A stretch of DNA of 64,000 nucleotides from assembly GCA_029207755.1 (NCBI GenBank), contig JARCOQ010000002.1, positions 87,260,087 through 87,324,086 of the forward strand, written 5' to 3'. Position 1 is the first letter of the stretch. Every line of letters begins with the position of its first letter. This document shows positions 30,171 to 42,809 of the stretch, in pieces. The notes under the pieces are model-generated. The model did not search any database. It had not been told where the DNA came from and worked only from the letters and a program-made list of their open reading frames with translations. This DNA is from Chamaea fasciata. Its lineage: Eukaryota; Chordata; Aves; Passeriformes; Sylviidae. The position numbers and the translations under genes are program-made.

Positions 30171-30360
30171 AAAGAAGGGCGGGGGAAGGGGGGAAAGGAG
30201 GAGAAATTAAAAGCCGGGAGCAGGGTTACCCACGTTGAAAAGGAAAGAGAACGTGAGACTGGAAACCGGATGTGAGTGGCAGTCTGCCAAGGCAACAGTT
30301 ACGCCATCTGCAGCAGGGTCAGAAGTCAGAGCCATCTTTGAAAGTAAGCCCCGAAGAAGT
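30171..30360. promoter_or_regulatory. G-rich, CpG-richer pocket (possible weak promoter)
   Basis: Seven CpG dinucleotides fall in about 190 bp, against very few in the flanking kilobases. The plus strand opens with GGGCGGGGGAAGGGGGG, a GC-box and MAZ-like G run, followed by AAGCCGGGAGCAGGG and AACCGGATG, an ETS-like core. A TTGAAAGTAAGC string near 30338-30348 would be a good 5' splice donor for a transcript running on plus. No coding exon follows. It could be a non-coding RNA first exon, an enhancer, or a GC-rich remnant of an old repeat. The sequence alone cannot decide. Confidence 0.3.
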
Positions 30361-32689
30361 CATCTAAACAGAACCAAGGAGGGCACTCTCCCTGCTTTGT
30401 GAGGATACCCAGCATGCTGCTGACAGTTTCCTGCCAGAGCTGCACACAGGCACAGTGTGCAATGGGAATGCTGCTTCAAGGTGGAGGAGCTGCCCCGACT
30501 GCTCTCCTGGGCACTGAGCGCACACCATGCAGGGTGCTGCTGGGGGTGGCTGCAGTACCTCACCTGCTCTGGGATAATAAACCTGCTCCACTGACAGCCT
30601 GAAAATGGGACAAAATGGAACCAGCAAATCAAGGAAACTACTCACAAGCACAGGGTTGCAGCAAAGGCAACCTGGCTACAAAAGACATTGCCTGGAGGGC
30701 AAAGGAGGGCCAGAGCATCAGGAAACACCACCCTGCCCTTGGTGGCAGTTGTGCCACACGTGGTTGTTTGGCTTCTCTCTTTGCGAATGTGTCAGAGACA
30801 GATTTGGGCATTCTGATCGTGGATTCTTGCCAGTTTTTACTTGAACTGGGTTTTCTTTCTCCTGACTCCCTCCCGAAAAATTGATATTGGAAAAAACATA
30901 ACATCCAGCTAACAGTGACCTTTGGTACATGCTCTGAGTCAAATGGTAGGGACAACATATAGAGTCTATTCTCACCTGTGCTTCAGTTTGTCATGCCTGG
31001 AAGACAGCCCTTTGTAAATGTTTTACTTTCTTTTCTTTTTTTCCCTTTCCATTTTTTTTTCTTTTTACTTTTTCCTTTTTTTTAACCCCCATTTTTCTCT
31101 GTTTTTTTGATTATTTTATGCCTTAAGATGCATAGGTATTCCATCTTGTTCCAGGGCAGCATTATAAGAGGTATATGAGGAAGGGTTTTGAAATGCTTCT
31201 GTTCTAATAATCCTCTTCCAGAGGGAGAGAACAGGGCAAAAGGCTAGTGAGAAATTTATTGTCTAGCAGGCAGTGTGTAATTATCATAACTTAAAAAAAA
31301 AAAAAATCCACATGTTGGTGTGTTTGATTTAATGCCATCAGAAGTGTAAGGTTACACGAAATAAATGGCTAATTGGGTTAATTTAATAGCAGGTTAAATC
31401 TTTCTTTTATTTTGTGCTAAAGGAACATTAAAATGGTGCAGTTTTGAAGTGGTCTTAGAAAAGTAAAGTAGAGTTTCTTGATAAAATATATATATATATA
31501 TATAGTGTTCCTACTGCTAGGTTTATGGTGGGAGCTACTGGCATTCTTCCAGTTCACCACATGAAAATCTAAGCTGCCTGTATAAGTACAGAATTTAGCA
31601 TTGGGTCTTAAGGTTTTGGTTGGCGTGTTGCCAAAGATGTTATGTATTTAGCTGGGAAAATTGCCTAGAAGTTAATTGAGAGGAAAACACTAATATACAT
31701 CCTCCACCACCTTAAAAAATGCTACGGATGTGCATATGTTGCTGATCCTTGATAAGAGATGAGTGTTTGCAGTAAAAAATTAGCTTAAGATTGGTCCAAA
31801 ATTGTCTAGATTGAATTTTTCAAGCCTCTCCCTTCACTACATTCACAGGAAATATTATTGTTTCTCCTCTCTCTTTGATCTCCCTGCTTATGCCATCCTC
31901 AGACAGGCCAACAGCAAGCCCTGACATGGTCAGTCTTCTTTGGAGGGGGCAGAGCTAGAGCACAACAGCATTGTGCCACGTCTAAGCACCAGGAAGCAGT
32001 AAATCTCCCCTTTCCTCTACCCCAATTTGTTTTCTTGTGACAGCCCCAAAGCTTATGATGTGGCTGGTTGTCTTACTAACACCACCATCCAGTAAAATCT
32101 GGAAGTTCACTTACAGAGTGGGCATTGACACTTAAACCACTTCAGAGCAGCAGATGGCTCTTCCTTCTACACAACCTGCCATGCCGCACACTATCACCTA
32201 GCAGAGCATCTTGGGAGCACAAAAGGCCTGGAAAAGCCCCATTACACTGGGCAGTGAAATCTCAGCAATACAGCAATTGTCAGAAAAATTAGGTTTTTTT
32301 CATCTCAATAAGTGAAAGATTGTCTTTAAACTGTAGTGAACCAGTCTGCAGTAGAAGCCCTTAAGTGGTTAATGATCACATCTGTAAGTAGGCTCCAGAT
32401 CAGACAATAGGCTATATTTTGGAGCAAGGAGGCTGGGAGGCAAGAGGCACAGGAAAACAAAATTAGGACCTATGCTGAAAGCAAATGAGCAAAAGGCTTT
32501 CTTCCAATTGTGACCAGCTGTCTTCTTTTGTCCACCCAGTGGATGCTCCTGATGCACTGATCTAGAAGAGACATGAGCAAAGTAGAAACAATGACATTTC
32601 GCTACTGTATGAATTCCCTCTCCCTTCACTTAATCCTGTTCTTACTGGAGCCTTGTGCTGAAAGCTGATAATTTTGATGGCCCCTGAAT
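30361..32689. other. Unique non-coding DNA, GC-richer at its start
   Basis: The 30361-30870 part is GC-richer than most of the window and has several overlapping open frames of 67-106 codons on both strands, none recognisable. TGGGATAATAAACCTGC (30570-30586) contains AATAAA. From 31020 the sequence becomes T-rich, with pyrimidine runs to 31110. A pure (AT)n run lies at 31486-31504. Confidence 0.5.
31486..31504. repeat. (AT)n run
   Basis: Nineteen bases of perfect alternating A and T, preceded by AAAA. It is short and low complexity. Confidence 0.95.
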
Positions 32690-33350
32690 AAAGCCGGTAA
32701 CTTGAATTCCTGCCACCAGCCCCCATATAATGAATTGGACTAATGAATGCTGGTAAGTGGTAGGAATCTGTGACCAGCTGCATCAAGGCAGGTAATACAG
32801 CTCAGATTTAATTGGGAGCAGGTATTGGAAGGCTGTATTACTTTAATTGGTGAGGGGGTTTTATAAATGGAAGGGACAAAGTATAATGGACAAATTGTGC
32901 TGTACAATAGCACTTAAGCCGGGATTGTATGCATTCGTTAATCTGTTGAGGAATGAGGCAATTCTAAACAATTTTCTCAGTGAAACCAACTCCAGAAAGC
33001 TTGTCCCTTTTGTTCTCCCTTGGGAAAATGCAAGATTGAAACAGAAAATACCTTTACCGAGGCAATCATTTGCCACGTGTGGAAAGCGGATACAGCTGTA
33101 AACTATGAAAGAGGGATCTTTGTAGTACAATAAAGGATGGAAAAAGAGATAAAGCTGGGGATAAGAGTGGGCCTGTCACTGCATCCAAAGAAGGAATAAA
33201 GTGATGACATTTACGGTGACAGATGAGACTGTAAAGAGAACTCAGGACAATTTAGAGAAGGAAATTTGATATTTAAAAGAAAGGGCTCTGATAATTAAAA
33301 GTAGCATTACATTAAACTGTTACGCATGTCATTAGTGACAGAAGGGAACT
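32690..33350. promoter_or_regulatory. Candidate conserved non-coding element
   Basis: This block is free of microsatellites and known repeats and has mixed composition. It is dense in developmental-type cores: TTTAATTGGG and TTTAATTGGTG (NKX/homeodomain-like), TTGCCACGTGTG (CACGTG E-box, 33070-33081), GATAATTAAAAG, GTCATTAGTGAC and CATTCGTTAATC. Short open frames on both strands overlap without protein similarity. The look is that of vertebrate ultraconserved-type enhancer DNA. That is an inference from texture, since no second genome is available here. Confidence 0.35.
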
Positions 33351-34990
33351 GGTGCCTTTTGAAAAGTTAATGATTCGCACAGACCTGCTCTTGAAACTTT
33401 GTATGTAGTAAAGTTCACTTGAACACAGCATACTGTATGCAACACGGCATAAATTTTCTCTGTGTTTCATAGTGGGAAATAAGAAAGTTATATGATAATA
33501 TGGAAGGTGTACTGTAAATACCATATGCCAATGTGTGTACAGTGTGGGTGTGTATGTGTAGAATCGTTGTACGCTGGAGGTCCAAGGTAGAGTTGAAAAC
33601 CCAGCATACATAAATATTGTCAAAAATGCTCATTCTGTGGAATCCTTGGAAAAGGCAGGGTGTCTTTTTCTCAAGGCACAGGTTCACACGTTTTATTTTT
33701 GTCTTGTTTGTGTTTGACTAGATCTGTTCAACCTAGTGTGCCTATGGCAACAGAAGATAGCTTAAAGAATAACCTCTAAAGGTAGAGTGTATTTAAAGTG
33801 AAAGAACACAGCACATGCAGCCAATTTATATGTCTGGTGCAGCTTTAATGGGTTAAAAGACCATTTATGTTGTTCTGGCAGGGTTTTTGCCCCAACGTAC
33901 TTCGTTACAGGTGGGAAAACAAGACGGATTGTATGTCCTTCAGTGTTCATGTAGGCTGGGAAGTGGGAGGAGAAAAACAAAACAAAGCTGAAAATGTGTG
34001 TTGAATGGGCTTTCCCAGGATTCCCAGGTGGGTTTCATGTATTGCCTAATGCTGAAAATGAGACAGATTCAGCTTTCTGCACTGGTTGTAAAGGCTGAAT
34101 TATTTTACTCTTACTATTGTTCATGACTTTAAGTCAATACACAAAGCTGGAGCTTATTTCAGAAATTCTTCGTCAGTAAAATCTATTTTGCGGTCTTTAA
34201 TATTTTTTCATTTTTGAAAAGGATACCCCTTTTCATAAGGATTGAATTTGGTCTTAAGCTCACAAAATATTTTTATATGTATGCATAAGATAAATTCTAA
34301 ATTAAAAATTATATGCAAGAGCAATGTCATTAAATTCTGAAAAGGAGCATGAAATTAATACTTATCTATTAGTGTGACAGGATCATAATTTTTTTTGCAG
34401 AAATCTGTGGTTAGCTCCGTGTGAACTGTAGCAAAGTTCTCCAGGAAGCAGGTGAGTCTCACAGTAAAATAATCTATGAGACGAAAACAAAATACACACA
34501 GAACCACCTATATGGTGAGATATCATTCTTTAGCTCTCTAAATAAGGTGTTTAAACAGTGACAAACACATAAGAATGTAGCTGGGAAAATAACTGAGATT
34601 TAAAGATAAAACACTATTTTTATGATCTGAGCTCTGTGGTAATCCTAAAAAGGAGTACTGATCAATTACTGAAAGTGTCCTAAGATCAATTTTATATAAT
34701 AATCACGTTTATTTGCTATGGAGAAAATAAGGCAGCTTAAGGTCATCCTCTCCTCTGTCATATAATGTGCATTATAATGTCCTGTAGTGTATCTTTCTAC
34801 CTAATCATATGACATTAAAAGACAACCAGGGAAACTCACTTCAAAGAGGAAAAAGGACTTTCTTTAAAAAAAGCCTGTATTCCTGGCCTTAACAAATTAA
34901 AAACAGACTCAGAAAGTGCAATGACTTTAGTGGGCTGATAGAATTTTTCTAAGGAATTTGGGACCACAAACTATGAAACTCTGGATTTTC
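33351..34990. other. Unique non-coding DNA, no gene seen
   Basis: AT-rich, with overlapping open frames of 72-103 codons on the minus strand near 33312-33687 that show no recognisable motif. No repeat family or RNA gene was identified. Confidence 0.5.
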
Positions 34991-35013
34991 CTCTCTCTCT
35001 CTCTCTCTCTCTC
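34991..35013. repeat. (CT)n microsatellite
   Basis: Eleven and a half perfect CT units, pure pyrimidine on plus. Confidence 0.97.
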
Positions 35014-36765
35014 ACTGAGGCTCAGATGAATACCTAAACACAAAGAAAAAAAAAATCCTTTCTTCTTTAGCCTGAAGAGAAATAGCCAAATTTCATTGAA
35101 GTTTGCTTTCTCCGTCTGTGCATATGTGTGTATATATATTTAAATATGTGTTTCAAATTTTAAAAAAATTGTTTTCAGAAGACAGTTCTGAAAATAGTAG
35201 CTCTTTCACTGTTTCATTATCTACATCTGCTTGCAACTGCCATTAAAATCTTATCCTTCAGACCCAATAGAAAATCAAGGAAAACAAAAAAAAAACAGTT
35301 AATTTGCAAATTGAGAAAGGTCAGAGATCACTGTGCCTTGGCACTGAAGTCCATTAGAATAGGAGCATGTGTTGTGTCCTACTTTTCCTAGTTAATGTGC
35401 ATGAATCATACTTTGAAAATCCAGTTCTGTGGTATTTGGAGTTAGAGTTCTCCCTGAAACCCCGCTGGAGTGCAGAGCTGAGCAGCATCCCTGGCATTCA
35501 ACAAAGCCACCACATTGTTTCAGTCTTCAAGCAGCTGCTTTGTACTGTCTCCATGGCACCAGTAATAGCTGGCTATTACTCATCTGTATTAGGTGAGGTT
35601 GGAGGAGAGGAACTAGCATTGGCTGGTTGTCTGTCCTCTCACAGGATCCCCAAATAGCCTCACCACACTGCTCTGTGGCCCACTGATGGAGCTCTTCTGT
35701 TTCTGGAACACCTGTGATTTTCTGTGCAAAATGGCATATGGGGTTTGTAACTTATGCTTGCCTCTCCAAGGAAAAGGACATTAATTCATAAAATAAGTTT
35801 ATTAACTATCTTCCATAAATAGTACTCTTCATGAAAAATACTAGTCTAGTTAAAGGATTCTGTGAAGATGGGACTGAGAGGAGGTTCTGCAAGTGGTAAC
35901 AACATGTGGTCTATATGTTGGAAGAACTTAAGGATACAGTCCACTGTGGAGTCCAGCTGAAGACCTTTAGTATACTACTACCACTGTTTCTGGAAATGGA
36001 TGGTTTTGACCTCCTTGTTTTAGTAGCTACTCCCCAAAGGCCAGATTATTGTCTGACCCTTCCACTAGTCAGCATGACTAATTGATTGAGTGTGTCACTT
36101 GTGAATGTTTGTTCAGCTCCAACATCTGCAGCTGGGGCAGCAGCCTCCATGAAATTCCCATCATGCACAGAGGAAAAGCCACAGGAAAACAACAATCTGT
36201 ACCTTCATCAGGATGCCAGCATCTCTTCTGACTGAGCCCAGCATAGAGATAGAAGTGAGTTCCCAAGCTGACCCCTGATGTGACTCCCAGTGCCTGGGTC
36301 CTCTCAGTGGTCTTCCCAAGGAGATACTGCACTGCTCTAGCCCCTGCGTAGGAGTGTTTGATAATGACCTGGTTTACCTCAAAGGACTCTATTTATAAAG
36401 AAATGAAAGAAAGCTCCAGGTGGTATAAATTGCAGAAAGGAGGATAAATAAAATCTGAGAAGAAAATGGTAAAAGAATCTATTGAATGTAAATCAGTCAC
36501 TGGAATTTACATCCCAGATTTTTCTCATTGCTACATGTATTTGCGATTTTGCTATATTCATTTTGCATCAGGAAATTCTTAAGATAAATAGATACTGCTC
36601 ATACCGCTACATATGTAAGATTAAAACAGTCGGGTAGTTTTGAGGTAATGTACATGAGTTTATTCTTCTCTTTTTTGTAGAGTGATTTCCACATCTTATT
36701 TGAATTGCTTCTCTTCTGATTTCAGAATTTCAAAATAAAACATAAAGTATATTCAACATCCTAGG

Positions 36766-36766
<1 letters not shown>
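35014..36766. other. Unique non-coding DNA, no gene seen
   Basis: No recognised repeat or RNA gene. The 35367-35657 (+, 96 codons) and 36078-36332 (-, 84 codons) open frames have no recognisable domains and no splice context that I could defend. Confidence 0.5.

Positions 36767-36800
<34 letters not shown>
36767..36800. repeat. (GAAA)n microsatellite
   Basis: Eight and a half perfect GAAA units on the plus strand, the third of four GAAA-family arrays when both strands are considered. Confidence 0.97.
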
Positions 36801-39800
36801 GCAGGCTTTGCTTCCAGAAATGTGTTTTCTCTGCCTATGCAGATACGTTGAGACCATTCCAGTAGAACCAGCACAAGGATGTAAGCTCTTCAGAAAATGT
36901 TATATTCTGTGCAACTGAAGAGTAGAAAGAAATGCAAAGGAGAATTCTTTGGGAAGAACTGTTTTGTCAAAGTAGACAATGAAGCATAAATAACTGGAGA
37001 GAGAAAAAAGAAAAGGAAAATCTTTACTTTTGCTCCAAGAGTGAAACTGAAGAAACTCTGGAGAGGTCAAAGTAGTTGTGCATAATATGGTTGGATTTCA
37101 TAAGGACCCAGTTAAAATTTCTACAATGACAAATTTTGTTCGGCTTCAGTGTCTTTACTGGCATTTGGAATTGTGGTTTCACCACTAATAGACACATTGG
37201 GCCCACACTCACTGTGTTAGACCTACAAAAGCAGCAATGAATGTGGAAAGAAGGATGAAATATTCCTGAGTACGCCTGTGTACTTTTCAGTTTAAACTGG
37301 GGAAGGTTCTGTTTACATGAATTAAAGCCTATGAGTATTTTGGCAAACTTATTGAGAACAGTTTACTTGCCAGTACTTCAAGGAAGAGTCTTAACAATTG
37401 ACTTTCTTAAGAGATTTCTAGGTCTCTGTTCTTTTCATTTTTGTATTTATCTTACAATTTTATCTTCCACTTTGGCTTAAAAATAGCTTTAGAGTGCAAA
37501 AGTACAGCTGATAATGCTGATAAAATACAAAAGAACTTAAAATCCCTAAGCAGTTTAGATGAGGTTGGGTTTTTGAAATGATTTCCCTTTTTCTGTTATC
37601 ACTATAAATTAGTTCAGTCTCTCTTTTTTCTCACTCATTAACCTTCTTCCCAGAAAGAGAGGCATTCCGGACATAATACCCCACAAAGGAATGCTGTAGA
37701 CTTGTCCTGCCCACTTGTGTATCTTTGACCTAAGTAGAGGAAAGGCAAAAACTGCTTGAGAACCAGGTCAGTGAGTTTTGGAAACCTCTGGAGCCAAAAA
37801 GTGCTGTGGATGTTTTGATCATGCAGCCTGTCTTTGAAAGAGCAGCCATTGCCATGTGAAAGTTAAAAAATCATGAAAATGTTGTCAACTCTGCTTCCAA
37901 AAATGTAGGTGACATTCTCTTTAAACCACTCTAAGGTTTTTTCCCCCTATATGTGTTGGTCTAAGTTTCCTCCCCTCTTAGAAGAAAATTGTTATTGTGA
38001 TTTTAGATTCAGTATCCAGTTACAGTAGGAGCCTGTTTTTTCACTTTTTGGCAAGAATAGTTTAAATCAGTTCCTGGCTGAGCTTTCTCAGTCACTGTTG
38101 TGTTTTTACTTTAAAAAAATATTGGGTTTTCTCTACTGCTTATGATTAATTTTGAAACTAAGAGAATGATGCCTGACTGAAAAAAAAATAATACAAAAAC
38201 CCAAATACATGCCATCTATGTCAGCCATCTCCAATTTTCAAACAAGCTTTTCATAACATGATTGTGAGTGGATCACGTTCGAAACACAGTATCTGAAAGT
38301 TCTGAGCATGAACTATCATAACTGTCTGAGCATTTTGATAAGCTCAAACACAGATTTAACTGTAACACTTTCACTGTTTTTCTTCTGGTTCTTTCTTCCA
38401 GTTTCTTGTAGTTTGGGAAAAAATGTCTCTTCATGGACTCTTAATAGTAGTAGATAATCCTTCTGATTGACGTAGGCGGACAGAAAAGACTAGTATTAAA
38501 GTATTCAAGAGAGGTTACTCAAATTTTAGTAGTCAAGGAGATGATCTGGGGTTTTTGCTGTACTTTGGCATTCTGGAAACATAATTCACTGGGGGTTTTC
38601 AACAGAAACAAATATGCTTCTTCAGGCAAATGCATTAATCAACAGTGGTCTTGCATCAGGACCCTCCAGTGTTTTATGTGGCCAGCAAACATTCCTGTCG
38701 GGTGACACTCACCTCTCCTCTTTGTGCTGAACCACATCAGAAAAGGATGTCTACTTGGGCTGAGAGACAAGCTCATGCTTGCTTCCATTTTTCTCATTTT
38801 CCTTTTGGTTTGTGTTTCTTTGTCTCTCCCCAGGTTCCATTTAGATGTATTTTTAATATGAAAGTTTTCCTGTTCGGAATCTTTCATGCTGGCTGAGCAT
38901 GTACAGCTGGTTGTATTGGAGCTTGCCTTACAGTTAGTGGGCAGCTGCCGATGTTTAGCACTAAACATCAGTTTGTTTCATCCAGCCTTCAATATCTAAT
39001 GCTCCACTCTGCTGGAAAGCAAGTGCCTCTACACTCCAGTGCTCTATAGTTACATATTTATCTTCCACATTTCTTAAGGCAAAACTCACTGTTGTGTTTT
39101 TCTGATGTGCTCATAATTCAAATACCATGTTTGCTGTCAACAAGTCATCTGATTCAAGAACCTTTGACTTCCTTTTTTTTTTTTTTTTAAGAGGAAGATG
39201 AGGAGTAGCAACCTTCACATCTTAAAAATATTATGCCTCTAGGGGACCGGTCATTATCCTGCAGTAGGTATTTCAAGTTGGCAAATCAATGGAGAAGATC
39301 AGGGATGAAGATGAAAGACCCAGCTAGTCTTGACCCTTGCCACTTCTATTTTTTTAAGTTTCCTTCAGTGCTGATCATGCAAAGAGTTGGGCTTAGGCTT
39401 GTTTTACCACCAGCCAAGGTAGAGAAAACTCATCCTTCTTTTGAACTTATCCTTCTTTTCTCCAAAGGCTTTTTGAAACAGCCTCAGGTTTAGAGTTAAT
39501 GTTTTGTCTTTCTATTGCTCAAGACTTTATTCTTTGCCTAAGGAATTTGTAATATTCCTTTCTTCTCATGTTGTAATGACCACCATGTCATGACAGTAAT
39601 GATGACAATCATGACAGACGATCTGGTATTACAACCCTGGACTAGGAAAATGCAGGTATGTCATCATAAAACCTTTTGTTCTGAAACAGGGCTAAGTATG
39701 AAAAATGAATAATTTACTCTGTGGATTGGTGGAGATTGTTCCTTTAATGCAAAAACATATTCTGCTTTATAGTGAACCCTGAAGTGTGAAAGTGTGTCAG

Positions 39801-41949
39801 GTATTAGGAAGCAGAAGTCTTCCCCATATGAATGTGAACAAAGTCATTTTCTCTGCTGCTCAGCAGAGCAAATTTTAAAAGTCACAAGTTATTTTGTAAT
39901 GGATGAAGGCTACTTGCTATTTTGTTTCTATTAGTTAACCTTATTTCCATTGTCTACAAACACCAGCAAATCAGCAGCATTTTGAGTGAGCCAAGAACCG
40001 ACTAAAATGTAATCTCAGTCTTTAAAAGAGACTAATAATATACATTAACCTCATTGTGACACTCTGAAAAAAATGTTTTAATGACAGAAAGATCCTAAAA
40101 TAATGTTTATGAAAAGTTCAGGAACAGAAAAGTTCAGACAACAGTCGGATAAAGAGAGAGATTCTAGTGCCTTACTTGAAGCTGCTTAAATTTGCATGAT
40201 TTTAAGGGCATCTGACACTTACTTGAAAATTTAATGTATTTCAAAGTGTGTCCTGTAAGCCTCCTCCTCTGAAGTTTTAGGTTAAAGAGGTTGTGGGGTT
40301 TTATGTTGTAAAGTTTCATGTTATTTTAGTCATCAAAAATGAAGAATCCTCATGTGACTAACATGGGTAAAGAGGTATCCATGCCTTCCAAGCTTAGTCC
40401 TCACACTGTGGTTGAAGACATTATGATATGACTTTATGACTTTAGATATTATGAAGGAAAACACTTAATTTTTTCCACAATTAATTCCACTGAAGAAGGA
40501 AGCTTTTCCCCATAATTAGTTCATTCCCTCTGCATGTTTTCTCAACAGTGACCAACTCCTATTAGTGCAGTATTTAGACATATTCTTGATCGTGTAAATT
40601 TTAGCATATGCTTTAACATAACTGGTGGAACATTAAGCCCCCAAAGTGCATTAGTCACAGTTTTAGATTAATCCCTAGATTAAAACTCAAATGAGGTTTT
40701 AGTAATCTCTTAGATTCCAGCTTCTTCATAGAGTGTAAAATCTTAATTTATGAAATGTTCATCACTGTCTAACTTTCTCCTCAGCAGATGTGTCTTGATC
40801 CCTCTGTGCCAAAATTGTGCCTTGATTTATCTGTTTTTAGTGTGAAAGGATGTCAGGACCATGGTGGGAAGGTCACTGAAGACTTGTGAGTTTCCAATCC
40901 AGACACATTTTCTATGTCACCAAAATGCTGCCTAGTATTCTTTGAAAATGATCAGGAAAGATTTTCTCTGTAAAATCAGAACTCATACCCCTTATTTTTG
41001 GATTACACACAAACATGTTCCTTCAGTGTTATAGGAACCACAGAATTTAAAGTCTGAAGCAAAGAAATAGCTGGTTTTAATTAAGAAATAAATTGGCACT
41101 AGTTTTACCTCAAACCTAATAGTCTTGGAAAATGACATTTTAACTACTTCAGTTTCGGAGATAACTGGGGCACCTTTCTTTTTCCCAAGTTTGGTGAGCT
41201 CTGCCTGGGAGTCCATTCTGCTGCAGTTTCTTGCTTTAGGAGATGTCTGAGTAACATATTAATGGCCCCTGTTTGGTAGAGCCGTATTCCAAATATGTTT
41301 GATCTTGTGTTAGCATATGAGGACTGATTATAGACCTTTACATTTTCAACTAACTCCTCATGCTATTATCAAGATAGTTTGGGTTTTTTAAACTGAAGTT
41401 ACTGAAATGTGAGTCAATGCCCTATTTTGTTGATACTGGAATAATATATCTGACAAATATTGTAAAAACGAATCAAAGCAAAATTTGGTCTCTTCTGGGT
41501 ATTCTGAAAGACCATTTCTTTACATTTGTTTCTGTCTTTTCATGTATTTCCCAACAGAGTTCTGCATAGTTATTCATATTCATATTCATATTTCTGTAGT
41601 CTTATTTTTGGTTAACCCAAAGTTTAACTGTTGTATTCATTCAACTTGGTAATCTTTGATTCTTAGTGGGATTGCATGAAAAAATACACAAACAACCCTT
41701 TCTCACGTTTGAGCGCTGTGAGTAACAACTAGCAGTTGGTACTGTGAAGACAGAAGATCTCCTGATGAAAGTATCTCATTGTCATCTCTGAAATGTAGTT
41801 ACAGCCCCAGAGAATGTGGAGGCAGCATTGTTTCATTGAAGAATAAAACCGGCTAGATCACTGCTTTTGTTTATGGTTTTATATCTAAATACTAGCCCTT
41901 ACTACTACTTCCACACCTTGTTCCTTCACACTTGAGGGTGAAATAGACC
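36801..41949. other. Long unique non-coding stretch, no gene seen
   Basis: About 5 kb without recognisable exons. A T run lies at 39173-39188. A perfect 10-bp palindrome TGTCATGACA (39586-39595) is followed within 30 bp by two more TGACA cores. A 109-codon minus-strand open frame (38968 to 38639) matches no family I know and overlaps an 83-codon plus-strand frame, so I do not annotate it as a gene. Confidence 0.5.
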
Positions 41950-42098
41950 ACGTTTGTTTTGGTGTTTGTTTTTTGGGGGTTTTTTTGTTTCTGTTTTGTT
42001 TTTTTGGGAGGGGGGTTTGGTTTTGTTTTTGGGTTTTTGTTTGTTTTTTGGTTTTGTTTTTGTTTTTTTGGTTTGGTTTGGTTTTGGAGTTTTTTTCT
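41950..42098 (+). repeat. G/T-only tract of about 150 bp
   Basis: The plus strand is nearly pure G and T: GTTTT, GGTTTT and GTTTG units with GGGAGGGGGG and GGGGG runs. C is almost absent. It closely resembles the 16567-16742 tract in both composition and unit mix. Open frames on it are Phe/Gly/Trp/Val-rich (+) or Lys/Gln/Asn/Thr-rich (-) artefacts. Confidence 0.92.
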
Positions 42099-42767
42099 TT
42101 TCCAGGGTTTCTGTGTTTAGTGCTCATGCTCAGCATACATAATCTTTTACAATGGGAAGTTTGCTGATTCATTTTAACTTCTGTTGGTTCCCATGAGCTT
42201 CATGGACAAAGACTTTTACTAATAATGTCATGCAAACTTCAGCTGATGGGAGGGTTTTAAAAATTAAGAGCAGAAAAAATTATGTTGACAAAGCATATTT
42301 ACTTTTAGACATGATAAGTGCTTTATGATCTGGAAACAGATTTTATCATTGAGGCTGAACTGTTGAGCACAGCGCTATTACTAGTTAGGAGGTAAAATTG
42401 ATCTGGAAAAAAAATAGTTTGCATTATCAGTTACTTCTCTGTCAACCTTCTATATCTCTTGATCAAGAAACTAAGTCCTTGGGAAATGAATGTACAAAAC
42501 AAATGTCTGTTGTGCAGCAAGATGTTCTTTAATTTACTTCCTTTTGTTTAAAAGTGATGTCTGTTTAGCACATTGGTTTAGATATGATTTAAAGCAGTTG
42601 ACATGACAGATTGAAAACTTAAAATGTAGCATGAATAATACACAGTAAATTTATGTTGGGATGTTTTTATTCACTAGGGAGCCCTGAATAAGTTAGCAGC
42701 ACTTGCAGCCACAACTTGTATACAGGGGAATAATTTGTATTTATTCCTTTCTTCCATGGAGCTAACT
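42099..42767. other. Unique non-coding DNA, no gene seen
   Basis: AT-rich sequence between the G/T tract and the dinucleotide array. No recognisable gene or repeat. Confidence 0.55.
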
Positions 42768-42775
42768 TATGTATA

Positions 42776-42809
<34 letters not shown>

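Noticed and set aside
30570..30600. AATAAA near a GC-richer segment as a gene 3' end or LTR polyadenylation site
   Set aside because: AATAAA is very common in this AT-rich window and no upstream coding exon or matching LTR structure could be recognised.
38639..38968. 109-codon minus-strand frame with Lys/Arg/Ser-rich content
   Set aside because: Unlike any family I know and overlapped by an 83-codon frame on the other strand. No evidence of splicing.
41885..42172. Lys/Gln/Asn/Thr-rich minus-strand frame resembling a low-complexity protein
   Set aside because: It is the complement of the G/T tract and reflects composition only.
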